A DNA stretch of 64,000 nt from a bacterium (lineage in GTDB: Bacteria > Oederibacteriota > JAAXVQ01 > JAUVAV01): contig JAIORK010000055.1 in assembly GCA_021108215.1 (NCBI GenBank), forward strand, positions 1 through 64,000, read 5' to 3'. The stretch's first letter is position 1. Every line of letters begins with the position of its first letter. Below, in pieces: positions 42,495 through 51,417 of the stretch. Both the position numbers and the translations under genes were made by a program. A model generated the notes under the pieces. That model saw only the letters and a program-made list of their open reading frames with translations. It ran no database searches and was not told where the DNA came from.

Positions 42495-43504
42495 GATTTT
42501 ACCTTTCCTGATGCAACCACCATCTGACTTGCTGTCAAAATTGCTGCGATCATAGACCCCGGATCGGCTTTCCCTTTTCCCGCCAAATCAAATGCAGTAC
42601 CATGATCCGGCGAGGTCCGGATAATCGGTATGCCCGCAGTAACATTCACACCGGTATGTAATGCCAATAATTTAAAGGGAATCAAACCCTGATCATGATA
42701 CATACACATAATTAAATCATACTGACCTTGCAGCGCAGACACAAAAAGCGTATCAGAAGGAAACGGACCCAAATAGCGTCCCTTTCTTCGTTGGTTTAAT
42801 TCCTGCATTGCAGGTTTAATTTCTTTTTCCTCTTCCTGCCCAAGCATCCCTTTCTCACCGGCGTGAGGATTTATTCCGGCAATTGCAATCCGCGGATTTC
42901 TAATTCCAAAATATTTTTTAAGTGTCTCTTCGGCCGTTATTCCTGTCCGGATAACAAGTTCCTTTTTTATCATTTTTACTGCTTTTTGGAGGGGATGATG
43001 AATAGTCGCTAAAACAATCCGAAACGGCCCATTCACAAACATCATAGAATAGTCCTTGGTTTTAGTTGTTTTTGCCAGTACCTCAGTGTGTCCCGTATAG
43101 GGAACCCCTATTTCACCCCATGCTTGCTTGCAAATGGGTGCTGTTACAATTGCATCTACTTTTTTATCCAAAGCCAACTGTATTGCACTTTTAACAGCAT
43201 CATAGGATGCCTGACCGGTTATTTTTGACCATTTCCCCAGCTTGATTATTCCTTTTAGGGTATCTATTTCCAGCATGTTTAAATGATTCGGCTTGTAGGC
43301 GCTTGTAATTATATTATTTATAATATTTAAGGGTATTTCTATCTTTTGTCTTTTCAGAGCACTTTCAAAAACCCTTCTGCTCCCCAAAACAATTATCTGA
43401 ACCTTTTTTTTAATCTCTTTATTCTGAATTGCTTTCAGGATCACTTCCGGACCGATCCCTGCCGGATCACCCATCGTCACGCCGAGCAATGGTTTCCTCA
43501 TCAT
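42491..43504 (-). CDS. pdxA: 4-hydroxythreonine-4-phosphate dehydrogenase
   Basis: PdxA oxidises 4-phosphohydroxy-threonine in the DXP-dependent PLP pathway. TMGDPAGIGPE opens the protein; the substrate and metal motifs TGHTE, GINPHAGE, MYHDQGLIPFK and GTAFDLAGKG follow. Start chosen at ATGATG (43504) with GAGGGTG upstream; 337 residues. The longer frame runs into DUF1848 and lacks a ribosome site. pdxJ is not in the window. Confidence 0.94.
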   Translation of the reverse strand: MMRKPLLGVTMGDPAGIGPEVILKAIQNKEIKKKVQIIVLGSRRVFESALKRQKIEIPLNIINNIITSAYKPNHLNMLEIDTLKGIIKLGKWSKITGQASYDAVKSAIQLALDKKVDAIVTAPICKQAWGEIGVPYTGHTEVLAKTTKTKDYSMMFVNGPFRIVLATIHHPLQKAVKMIKKELVIRTGITAEETLKKYFGIRNPRIAIAGINPHAGEKGMLGQEEEKEIKPAMQELNQRRKGRYLGPFPSDTLFVSALQGQYDLIMCMYHDQGLIPFKLLALHTGVNVTAGIPIIRTSPDHGTAFDLAGKGKADPGSMIAAILTASQMVVASGKVKS

Positions 43505-43512
43505 TTCACCCT

Positions 43513-44367
43513 CTATTCTTTTTTTAGCCCAGGATTTGCATAACAGTACATACAACCATCCGGACAAGCTAAATCATAAGATCCAATATCAATGGATTTG
43601 CTACAGCAGCAATTTTTTCTCTGTCCTGTATCTTTTGCATGCGATGCCCTCAATTTTGTTGGATGCAATTGAGTTAAATAATGACCATCAACACATTTAC
43701 CATTTGTTACTCTATTTGGAATATCTATATCTAAACAACAGCCCTCAATTATTAGGCCTATTTCTCTGGCTATTTTATATAGATATTCTATAACCACTCG
43801 TTGTCGGCTTCTTCTTAATGAATAGTGATGAACTCTATACTTTTTCGCCCGATAAACAGCCTTCTGATACCAATGACATATAGAAATGGTTACTTTCTTT
43901 ATTCCTGCCTGTTTGGCGGCCATTGCAATCTCTTTAAAATAATGAACATTAGATTCAATTTTTGATTTCTCTCGCCAAAATAAAATTGGATCAAATCGCC
44001 AATTCACCCTTGCCGGATTCTTTGAAATCTCCGCCAGTTGCTCAAACTGAGAAAGAGCCGCTTGATAGGGAAAAATTCCAGGCTCAATACGTGTTCCACC
44101 TAATCCTGTAACTGTAAAATGAAAGTAAATCTGATGAAATCGCTTAACCTGATCAAGCAGGCCAGCGCGATTATTGATTAAATTGGAGAAATCCTTTGAC
44201 CAAAGAACCAATGTATGGACTTCTTCCGGATGTATCTTGACCTGTCGGGTTTTTCCATTATAGGGATTCTTGACAGGTGCATATCCCTGCCGGATCCATT
44301 GTGCCAGGTGATCCGGAAAAACACGCGTCAAATCAGTCCGGCGTGATGCTGAAATAATCGGGAGCAT
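43513..44367 (-). CDS. DUF1848 protein (radical-SAM-like Cys motif)
   Basis: Opening SASRRTDLTRVFPD, then VKNPYNGKTRQVKIHPEEV, TLVLWSKDF, VNWRFDPILFW and the C-terminal CSKSIDIGSYDLACPDGCMY with CYANPG define DUF1848. The terminal CxxxCxxC-like motif, preceded by further cysteines (CCLDIDIP, GKCVDGH, NCCC), suggests an iron-sulfur or radical SAM-like enzyme; the reaction is unknown. AT-richer than its neighbours. 284 residues, 8 bp before pdxA and 4 bp after pfkA, thus in one operon. Confidence 0.88.
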   Translation of the reverse strand: MLPIISASRRTDLTRVFPDHLAQWIRQGYAPVKNPYNGKTRQVKIHPEEVHTLVLWSKDFSNLINNRAGLLDQVKRFHQIYFHFTVTGLGGTRIEPGIFPYQAALSQFEQLAEISKNPARVNWRFDPILFWREKSKIESNVHYFKEIAMAAKQAGIKKVTISICHWYQKAVYRAKKYRVHHYSLRRSRQRVVIEYLYKIAREIGLIIEGCCLDIDIPNRVTNGKCVDGHYLTQLHPTKLRASHAKDTGQRKNCCCSKSIDIGSYDLACPDGCMYCYANPGLKKE

Positions 44368-44371
44368 ACAC

Positions 44372-45343
44372 TTATTGTGCCATCTGGTGTGCCAGTATGT
44401 ACACTGTACGGTCGATCCGCTTAATTTTTTTTGCCACTTCGGTAAGTGCTGTTCTTTTCAGCTGCCCGTTTCGAATCCCGGCCAGATGGGCATGATATCC
44501 CGCCATAATATTTTTTATGGCAAAATTTCCCAGCTTGGCAGCCAAGAGCCGGCTATGGGCTGTGGGGGTGCCACCGCGCTGGATATAACCAAGTACCGAG
44601 AGTCGTACACGCAGTTTAGTGTACTTGCGAATGCTCTGGGAGATTTTACCCGCATCACCCGCGCCTTCCGCCATAACAATAATTGAGGAAAATTTCCCCC
44701 GCTGATGTCCCCGGGTAAGTGACCTGCATATTTTTTCAAGATCATATTTTATCTCCGGAACCAAAACCGCTTCTGCGCCGCAGGCCAAACCCACCTCCTG
44801 GGCAATAAAGCCATTGTGCCGCCCCATGACTTCAATAATAAAAATCCGTTCATGCGATGTTGCTGTATCGCGGATTTTATCAATTCCCTCCACCGCAGTA
44901 TTGACTGCGGTATCAAAACCGACGGTATCATCGGTTCCATAGACATCATTATCAATCGAAGCCGGAACCACCGCCACCGGAAGTTTGATTTCTTTTTGAA
45001 TGACATTGGCAGCTGCCGAACTCCCGTTGCCGCCAATGACCACCAAACCATCCAATGAAATATCACGAATATTTTTATAGGCCCTTTCCCGGTATGTCTT
45101 CTGCCTAAATTCAGGACAGCGAACTGTTCTGAGGATGGTCCCGCCCCGGTTGATAATGCCGCCCACACTGCGTGAATGCAGGGGTGCAAATTCACCCTCA
45201 ATCAATCCCCAGTAACCGCGAAAAATACCGGTAACATGGAGCTTGCGGTCGGTTGCGCTGCGTACCACCGAACGAATGGCGGCGTTCATTCCCGGAGCAT
45301 CACCTCCTGAAGTCAATACACCAATATGCTTAATTTTTTTCAT
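44372..45343 (-). CDS. pfkA: 6-phosphofructokinase
   Basis: Glycolytic phosphofructokinase A family. TSGGDAPGMNAAIR, the catalytic base region SIDNDVYGTDDTVGFDTAVNT (D131, D133), EVMGRHNGF and a C-terminal RGGTPTAHSRLLA. The nucleotide/Mg loop, GGDGS in E. coli, reads GGNGS (N106). The following Gly keeps the ATP-type signature rather than the PPi-type GGDD. The Asp-to-Asn change may alter Mg handling. 323 residues. GGGGGGC 4 nt before ATG. Confidence 0.93.
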   Translation of the reverse strand: MKKIKHIGVLTSGGDAPGMNAAIRSVVRSATDRKLHVTGIFRGYWGLIEGEFAPLHSRSVGGIINRGGTILRTVRCPEFRQKTYRERAYKNIRDISLDGLVVIGGNGSSAAANVIQKEIKLPVAVVPASIDNDVYGTDDTVGFDTAVNTAVEGIDKIRDTATSHERIFIIEVMGRHNGFIAQEVGLACGAEAVLVPEIKYDLEKICRSLTRGHQRGKFSSIIVMAEGAGDAGKISQSIRKYTKLRVRLSVLGYIQRGGTPTAHSRLLAAKLGNFAIKNIMAGYHAHLAGIRNGQLKRTALTEVAKKIKRIDRTVYILAHQMAQ

Positions 45344-45423
45344 GCGCCCCCCTCAATACTGCGTATGTCCGGTTCCCGCGTTTCAGCGGATGTATTTAAC
45401 TACAAAAGCTCTCGCGTGTGGCC

Positions 45424-45554
45424 AAGCCCGGAGGAATCATTTCCAGTATTGGAATCAAATATATAATTTTTCCATTCCCTATAAACCAAGCTGTAATCAC
45501 TTATTGTTTAAAAGTTTTTTTGTTTCCAATACTGGAAATGATTCCTCCGGGCTT
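45424..45554. repeat. 131-bp inverted-repeat element, same family as 5.5 kb
   Basis: Arms 45424-45454 and 45524-45554 are perfect 31-bp inverted repeats. The core GGAATCATTTCCAGTATTGG matches the arms at 5498-5630 (17 of 20 positions). The interior (69 bp, AT-rich) differs. It lies between the PorV-OmpA gene end and the pfkA start, in the only large gap there (45344-45655); nothing else is visible in that gap. Confidence 0.8.
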
Positions 45555-45655
45555 GCTAACCTGCTGTCTTAAATAATTTTCACGGTCAAAGACGCCGGAC
45601 TTCCGTGCTATGATAAATCATATTCTATGAAATCACCAGGATATTTCCGGCAGGA

Positions 45656-47077
45656 TTACTCGATATCTAGAACAACAAATTCCACCCGGCGATTTTTCTG
45701 ACGCCCGGCACGCGTTGCATTGTCTGCGACCGGCCGGGCCTCGCCATACCCAACCGCAAGCAAATTTTCCTCAAAAAGACCTTGTTGCTCAACCAGATAC
45801 ACTTTGACAGCATCTGTACGTTTTTGGGAAAGGGTTAAATTAGAGTTCTTGGCACCCTGAGAATCAGTATGCCCTTCAATGCGAATTCGCACCTCCGGAA
45901 ATTTTGCCATCTCGGCAGCAATTTCATTCAGGGTATCGAGTGATGCCGCTGTCAGGGTGGATGATCCACTGGTGAATTGAATTTGCTGAAACTGACCCAA
46001 TTCAATTTTACGAATGATTGTCTTGATTTTGGCTGCCAGTGCTTTTTTTCTAACCTGTGGTTTTGGTGTCGGTATTGGCGTAGGTGCTGCGGTCGGGGTT
46101 GGCATAGGTGTCGGTGTTATCACCGGGGCAAATACATAGGAAAGGGATATCCGGTGGGTTGATCCAAGAAAACCATAAGGAACAAAGGCATAATCCACCT
46201 TTAAATTATTATATAAAATGCCGATACCGGCGGATAAGCCTGCTGCCGCATTGGTCCCAAAATCAATATAAAGCGCATCATTATCAATTTTTTCCTGATA
46301 ACCATAGCCTACCCGAATCGCGATAATTTTCTCAAAAGTATATTCTGCACCCAGGGATATTTCTCCTGCTTGTTCCAATAGCTGATTATAATCCATGGAA
46401 AGCAGCAAGGCATCCATCGGCCGATACGCGACACCCGCTTTAATATTAATCGGAAGCCTAAAATATTCTTCCGCAACACTACTGGCAGGCCCTAAATTCT
46501 GGACCACCATGCCGAGCGTAATTCCCTGCCAGGGAAAATGGTATAAAAAGCCTATATCCAGCGCCCACCCGAAACTGGCCGCCGCATCAATGGTCTCAGA
46601 AAACAGCTTTAAACCTGCGCCCAAATACATGCTCTCATTAAACGGGATACCATAGCCTGCTGTAAAACCGACATCTGCCGTAGAAAAGGTGCCCCGATCA
46701 GGATCGTCCGGTGTATCTCCTTCATCCGACCGCAGCAGCGTTCCGCCATTTAAATAAATGAGTGAAATACCGGCAACACCAAAATCCAGCGGAATCTCTC
46801 CTGCAATATGATCGTAAAAAATATCTTCAAACCAGAAAACGTGCATGGCGGTAACTTCGGGGTACTTTAATTGACCCAATCCGGCAGGGTTCCAGTAAAT
46901 GGAGGTAACATCATCCGAGACAGCTGCATACGACTCTCCCATCGCCACCGCACGCGGACTCACTCCGATTTTATAAAACGTTGCAGCAGTGGTACCCTCG
47001 CCCGAGATGGCTTGAGAGGCTTGTGGGAGTAGTAGTAAAACAGCAACCATAACTAAGGTAAAATATTTATTTTCCAC
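45656..47077 (-). CDS. PorV/UPF0164-like barrel fused to an OmpA peptidoglycan-binding domain
   Basis: GTG at 47077 (GGAGC 9 nt upstream) gives the signal peptide ENKYFTLVMVAVLLLLPQAS. The barrel opens with GTTAATFYKIGVSPRAVAMG, AVSDDVTSIYWNPAGL, the PorV/PorQ/UPF0164 signature of long-chain-fatty-acid-transporter-like barrels. A Pro-Thr linker (TPTPMPTPTAAP) follows, then an OmpA-C domain: IEGHTDSQG, NLTLSQKRTDAVKVYL and GYGEARPVADN, with NRRVEF. 473 residues. Probably an abundant outer-membrane protein tethered to peptidoglycan; a link to a type 9-like secretion shuttle is speculative. Confidence 0.88.
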   Translation of the reverse strand: MENKYFTLVMVAVLLLLPQASQAISGEGTTAATFYKIGVSPRAVAMGESYAAVSDDVTSIYWNPAGLGQLKYPEVTAMHVFWFEDIFYDHIAGEIPLDFGVAGISLIYLNGGTLLRSDEGDTPDDPDRGTFSTADVGFTAGYGIPFNESMYLGAGLKLFSETIDAAASFGWALDIGFLYHFPWQGITLGMVVQNLGPASSVAEEYFRLPINIKAGVAYRPMDALLLSMDYNQLLEQAGEISLGAEYTFEKIIAIRVGYGYQEKIDNDALYIDFGTNAAAGLSAGIGILYNNLKVDYAFVPYGFLGSTHRISLSYVFAPVITPTPMPTPTAAPTPIPTPKPQVRKKALAAKIKTIIRKIELGQFQQIQFTSGSSTLTAASLDTLNEIAAEMAKFPEVRIRIEGHTDSQGAKNSNLTLSQKRTDAVKVYLVEQQGLFEENLLAVGYGEARPVADNATRAGRQKNRRVEFVVLDIE

Positions 47078-47260
47078 AAAAATTTGCTCCATAAAAACTA
47101 TCTTAACATCGCACCTACACTGCGTCAATCACTGTCCGTTTGAACAGCCTTCCCGGCACCCAAACATCCTCCTGACTAAAAAAATACTTTGCTCACATCA
47201 ATCGCTCAATGCCATCCATTGTCCAACCTGAATCACCCGATACCTTGCTTTAAGAACAAC

Positions 47261-47289
47261 TTGACATATTCCATATATTGTTATTAAAT
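47261..47289 (+). promoter_or_regulatory. Consensus-like sigma-70 promoter
   Basis: TTGACA (47261-47266), 17-nt spacer, TTAAAT (47284-47289; 4 of 6 to TATAAT). It faces the plus-strand small ORF at 47330, 41 bp away. ATATATTG/CAATATATTG repeats surround it, which could be an operator. Confidence 0.45.
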
Positions 47290-47329
47290 CGTATCCAATT
47301 ACAATATATTGTGTTTTTAGGATAAAATT

Positions 47330-47572
47330 ATGTTCAAATCACTTAGCAACACACAATTGATGGTTATGTTTTTGGGATCAAAAAAATTATTAAAAACCCA
47401 TTCCAAAAGCAATCTTCCCCGCTTGATGGCGACGCTTTCAGCTGAATTGCTTGATAGAAATTTTATAGCGTTCAAAGGATGGTATGATTTCAGTCGGTGG
47501 GAAAACTATCATCAATTCACCATGAAGCCGTATCAAAATCATGCTCTTACCACTTCATTTTCCCAAAATTAA
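47330..47572 (+). CDS. Small plus-strand protein, 80 aa, unknown
   Basis: AGGA 7 nt before the ATG and a good promoter upstream. The protein is basic (SKKLLKTHSKSNLPRLM) with a Trp/Tyr/Phe-rich second half (FKGWYDFSRWENYHQF). I do not recognise it; the sequence has the look of a fragment from a mobile-element or toxin-type protein but no motif supports either. Its stop overlaps the convergent cyclase stop by 3-4 bp. Confidence 0.45.
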   Translation: MFKSLSNTQLMVMFLGSKKLLKTHSKSNLPRLMATLSAELLDRNFIAFKGWYDFSRWENYHQFTMKPYQNHALTTSFSQN

Positions 47573-50079
47573 TTCTGTTTTACCGGTGTTCCAAACTTCT
47601 TGTCCAAGTATGATCCCATGGTCGCCACTTCATAAACCGGACAGGGGTGTGCTATGCCTTTGAGCATTACCGGATCTTGGTTAAGACGTAAAACAATCTT
47701 TTTCTTTAATTTATCATCAAAATATGCGAAGAATCCCTGTTTTTGATGCTCACATGTCTCGTCATCAAACGATTCCATATTTGCTTCTTGCTCTAACTGT
47801 GAAAACAAATCCTGAGTAATGACAATCCCGCGATTATAGAGCTTTTTATCCCATGTATACGCATTAAAAGGAAAGGGCTGAGAAAAATGTGTATCAATAT
47901 ACTTGCGTACCAGGTCTGAAGATCCGGAAAGCCGGGCAGCCTGAGTTAATTGCGGTGAAATAACAATCGGGATCTTTTCAATTGTCGTATCTTTTTCGTC
48001 GCCCACCAATGCCAGAAACAACTCTCCATTGGTTAATGCGACTCCCACATCCACCCGCGGCATGGAATACGCTGCTGCAACCTTGGCCAGCATTTTTTTC
48101 ATATCCGCTTCACTGATTTTCTCCTGCTCAAGGGCTGCCAGCTCATTTAAAAACTCCCGGACCTTGGCAGGAACTTTTGCTGATGCCATCTCAGCAAGCC
48201 CCTGTTTGATTTTCGATGACTTCCGAAAATCAAACCCCAGTCCGGCTGTCTGTTGATAGATATCCTTGGCTTCGCGGAGATGTTCCGCGCTGGATACTTT
48301 CCGCAATTTATAAAACTGTGCTGTGATGGTGTAGGCTGCCCGAATCGCTTCAACGCCTTTATTATAATAGGCCGCATAACCATCCCCGGCAAAATAAATT
48401 CTTTGCCCGTTGCACTTGAGCGCTGAAGAATTGACCGCATTAAGATACGGGGTTAAAAACGAGGCTGTATCCTTGGTTAATTTCATCGTCGTTTCGGTTG
48501 AATTACGCAAATCAGCAAAAAGAAATACGACCCGGTTCCTGCGCTGCTGCGCATGTGGATAGATATCCCCTTGCGCCTGGCAAAAGAAAAGATTGCCTTC
48601 TGCATAGTTATTTTCAATTTCAGCCCGCCTTTTTTCCCAAACCGGCTCAAGTGCCAACCGTTCCCAATTAGGACTGGTCTGGCTGCGATAAACCATTTCC
48701 CAACTGCGCCAAATACGTATCCCCTGCCAACTGACCGCACGGTTACTGTCCCTGCCGTATTGCCTGCGCACAAGCTGAAAATCCTCTGTATGGCAAAGTA
48801 CTTCTGAACAGCGCATAGCACTATCTTGAAATTCCTGCAGAAGGTCCTTTTTTACGAGCCTGCCAAACAATTGTTTTTTGCTTTTTTTAATAAATCTTAA
48901 ATTTTCCTTGATCTGATCGCGAATGCCATCGGTCTGACGTGAGCGTTTGACTTTCAATATTTTAAAAAAACGCCTTTGAACGGCAGGTTTGTTGTATATT
49001 TCCTCTAATTGCCTTTCATTGGAAATATATGAAAAAATATCTGCCGGATCCGGGCATGTCCGGATATATTCCCGCAACGTTGTTCGCAGCAGCCGGTGTG
49101 CATTTTCAAAAACCAGTTTGTGACGAAGTTCCCGCTGACGACGCAGTGAGGACACCAGGCGGTTACGGTCTCTGCTTTGGGCTAAAATCATTTTTAGTGA
49201 CCGGAATTCGGCAAAATTTCGGCGCAAGTGCGTGATGCTGTACTGTTTGCTCTTTCCCATCCCCTCTTTAAAAAGCGTGATCAACTGGGTCCGCAAGGCA
49301 TGAGAAATCTGATACGGATTAGGACCGGCGAGTATTTCCTCGACCATCCCGGCATCGGCAATATCAATAAAACTCAGGACAAAGGGATTCAAAACCCGCA
49401 GACAACCTTCATCCGGCAGCGCCTCACCCAACTCCTGTTTACGAATACGTCCCAGCCCCTCACTTTCTTCAACATTGCGAAAGGCCAGCGACAGACACCT
49501 CCCAATTGTAAAACGGGCCAGCGTGGCTAATTTCCCAAGTTGATCCACCTGTTTATCAAAGTATTCAGAGATCATTTCCGCGATCAAGGTGGTCATCGCC
49601 AAAGAGGTATAATAATTTAATCGAAAAATACCCGTAATTCGCTCCTGCTTGAGGGCATTCACACGAATATTCCAATATGCTTTGGTCAAAGCGACCACGT
49701 CTTCATGGACCCACTTCTGAAAATTATCCAAACTGAGAAAGGGCGTCTCACACCATTGGTCAAAATAAATGTCCACCAGCTCAGCATGCCAATTCTTAAA
49801 AACCAGCACCTCACCGCCGGCTTTATCGGAAAACGTATCCTCCCGGTTGGTCTGCCAATCGGAAAAATTCATTTTTTGGGGAGCCGAACGGTTCTGAATA
49901 ATTTCAATTAATTTGTTGATCGTATAAAAGATAAGCGTCTCAAAATCATTGTCTGATGCTTTGCCGGGTGGAAAGGCAATTTGTTGAAAACGCATTTTGC
50001 CCCCATAATTAATCTCTGAAGGTTTATGCTCAAAATAAAAATAATTGGCCCGTTCCGGCAGGTCCTTGCGAATGCGCAT
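47569..50079 (-). CDS. Large protein with a divergent class III nucleotide cyclase domain
   Basis: Residues 1 to about 510 are helical and unrecognised. A class III cyclase-like domain follows: VVFLFADLRNST with metal Asp D523, FAGDGYAAYY with the second metal Asp D566, then an insertion of about 80 charged helical residues (590-672), then VGVALTNGELFLALVG and ISPQLTQAARLSG. By eye the adenine-recognition Asp is Pro709 and the transition-state Asn is Thr712, while the Arg (R716) is kept. Both metal sites but not the full catalytic set are present: altered substrate, or a binding domain. Cytosolic; 6 bp after the TPR lipoprotein gene. Confidence 0.75.
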   Translation of the reverse strand: MRIRKDLPERANYFYFEHKPSEINYGGKMRFQQIAFPPGKASDNDFETLIFYTINKLIEIIQNRSAPQKMNFSDWQTNREDTFSDKAGGEVLVFKNWHAELVDIYFDQWCETPFLSLDNFQKWVHEDVVALTKAYWNIRVNALKQERITGIFRLNYYTSLAMTTLIAEMISEYFDKQVDQLGKLATLARFTIGRCLSLAFRNVEESEGLGRIRKQELGEALPDEGCLRVLNPFVLSFIDIADAGMVEEILAGPNPYQISHALRTQLITLFKEGMGKSKQYSITHLRRNFAEFRSLKMILAQSRDRNRLVSSLRRQRELRHKLVFENAHRLLRTTLREYIRTCPDPADIFSYISNERQLEEIYNKPAVQRRFFKILKVKRSRQTDGIRDQIKENLRFIKKSKKQLFGRLVKKDLLQEFQDSAMRCSEVLCHTEDFQLVRRQYGRDSNRAVSWQGIRIWRSWEMVYRSQTSPNWERLALEPVWEKRRAEIENNYAEGNLFFCQAQGDIYPHAQQRRNRVVFLFADLRNSTETTMKLTKDTASFLTPYLNAVNSSALKCNGQRIYFAGDGYAAYYNKGVEAIRAAYTITAQFYKLRKVSSAEHLREAKDIYQQTAGLGFDFRKSSKIKQGLAEMASAKVPAKVREFLNELAALEQEKISEADMKKMLAKVAAAYSMPRVDVGVALTNGELFLALVGDEKDTTIEKIPIVISPQLTQAARLSGSSDLVRKYIDTHFSQPFPFNAYTWDKKLYNRGIVITQDLFSQLEQEANMESFDDETCEHQKQGFFAYFDDKLKKKIVLRLNQDPVMLKGIAHPCPVYEVATMGSYLDKKFGTPVKQN

Positions 50080-50085
50080 CGGCTG

Positions 50086-51417
50086 TTAATCCATTTCCTT
50101 TTTAATTTTCTCAATATTGGCCCGGGCCTTTTGGTGGTCGGGATCCAATTCCAGCGTTTCCTCCCACAAAATAAAAGCTTTGTTCAATTCCCCTCGCTGA
50201 TACGCTGCCAACCCATCCTGGTAGGTTATTTGCGCCTGCTGTTTGTTTTGCTCAACCGCACCGGCCTTTTCCTTTTTCGCGCGTATAAACCACTCCTGAT
50301 ATTCTTTGTCATTCGGATCTTGGGCAACCGCTTGTTCCCATAGCGTGATCGCCTGGTCCAAACGCCCCTGCCGGTAATGAACCACACCTTGGTTGAATTT
50401 TTTTTCAGCCTGTGTTTTTTGCGTTGCCGCCTGCGTCCCCTGTTGACGCGCCGCCAGGGCCTGCTTTTTCCCTTGGCGTGCGCGCAGATGCTTCGAAAAA
50501 ACACCCAGCACACGCTGATAGGCTGCAAGCGCACTGGTATATTTCCCGGATTTATACGCCTTTTTAGCTTTCCTGATTTCTTGTTCCGACCATTTTTCCA
50601 GTTGCATCTGCGAACGCTTCACCCCGGCGAGTGCCGCCGTATGGCTGCTGTCAAGCGCGACGACTTTTCCCCAAAGACGATTTGCCGCCAACCAGGATTT
50701 TTTTTCCTCCGCTGCTTTTGCATCCCTGACCAGTTGTCCCACCGTCTGAACGTTTAACACGCGCTGTACTTCCTGATGGGTTCGCTCGAGATACTTTTTC
50801 ACTTGCGGTTGATCGGCATTGAGATTTCCTGCCTCGCTCAATTTGGTAAAAGCACTTTCCCAGTCTTCTTTCCGAAAATGATGCATCCCCTGTTCGTATA
50901 AGTCCTCGGTCATCAAATCAAAAGAGCGCTCCAGATCCTTGCGATAGGTCTCATCCTCCAACCGTGCCATCCCCTGGCGCGCACCTTGGTTGACCGGATC
51001 CAAGCTCAACACATGCCGCCAGGTTACTTCGGCATCTTTGAGCCGGCTGTTTCTATAGTAACTCTCGGCTTTTTTTAACTCACTATTAATTTTTTCCTGC
51101 TTGCCCTTGGAATTATTTTCCACCGAATCAACCTGACTGTCCCAATGCTTCCCGCTCTCGACTGCCTGAATGCGTTTCTGTAATGATTTCCGATCAGGGG
51201 CCAGGTCCAGCGCAGCCTGCCATTCGCGGATGGCATCTTTGGATCGTCCCCGGTCATAATACTGATTTCCCAGTTGTTCGTGTTTCACAGCAATCTTTTG
51301 TCTCGGCGTTATAAACTGCTTGGGAGCGTGAGAACAAGCGGTCACGAGCAGAACCAACAGAATACCGCTTAGTCCACGGTAGAAAAAATTTGGTTGTCTG
51401 TGCAAATTTGTCACCAT
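50086..51417 (-). CDS. TPR-repeat lipoprotein
   Basis: Start at ATG 51417, overlapping the DUF192 stop (ATGGTGA); the longer frame is a shadow of DUF192. The signal peptide ends in LVLLVTAC (lipobox), so it is membrane-anchored. The mature protein has about six to seven TPR-like units (QYYDRGRSKDAIREWQAALD, VHYRQGRLDQAITLWEQAVA, AAYQRGELNKAFILWEETLE) linked by Lys/Gln-rich coiled coil. A periplasmic scaffold; partner unknown. 443 residues. Confidence 0.85.
   Translation of the reverse strand: MVTNLHRQPNFFYRGLSGILLVLLVTACSHAPKQFITPRQKIAVKHEQLGNQYYDRGRSKDAIREWQAALDLAPDRKSLQKRIQAVESGKHWDSQVDSVENNSKGKQEKINSELKKAESYYRNSRLKDAEVTWRHVLSLDPVNQGARQGMARLEDETYRKDLERSFDLMTEDLYEQGMHHFRKEDWESAFTKLSEAGNLNADQPQVKKYLERTHQEVQRVLNVQTVGQLVRDAKAAEEKKSWLAANRLWGKVVALDSSHTAALAGVKRSQMQLEKWSEQEIRKAKKAYKSGKYTSALAAYQRVLGVFSKHLRARQGKKQALAARQQGTQAATQKTQAEKKFNQGVVHYRQGRLDQAITLWEQAVAQDPNDKEYQEWFIRAKKEKAGAVEQNKQQAQITYQDGLAAYQRGELNKAFILWEETLELDPDHQKARANIEKIKKEMD

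Noticed and set aside
44455-44485. TTCGAATCC-like string resembling a tRNA T-arm
   Set aside because: It is inside the pfkA coding sequence and no acceptor or anticodon arm can be formed around it. I found no tRNA or rRNA in the window.
45424-45554. Integron attC site
   Set aside because: Size and palindromic form fit, but the R' and R'' core sites (RYYYAAC/GTTRRRY) are not correctly placed, and there is no integrase or cassette array.
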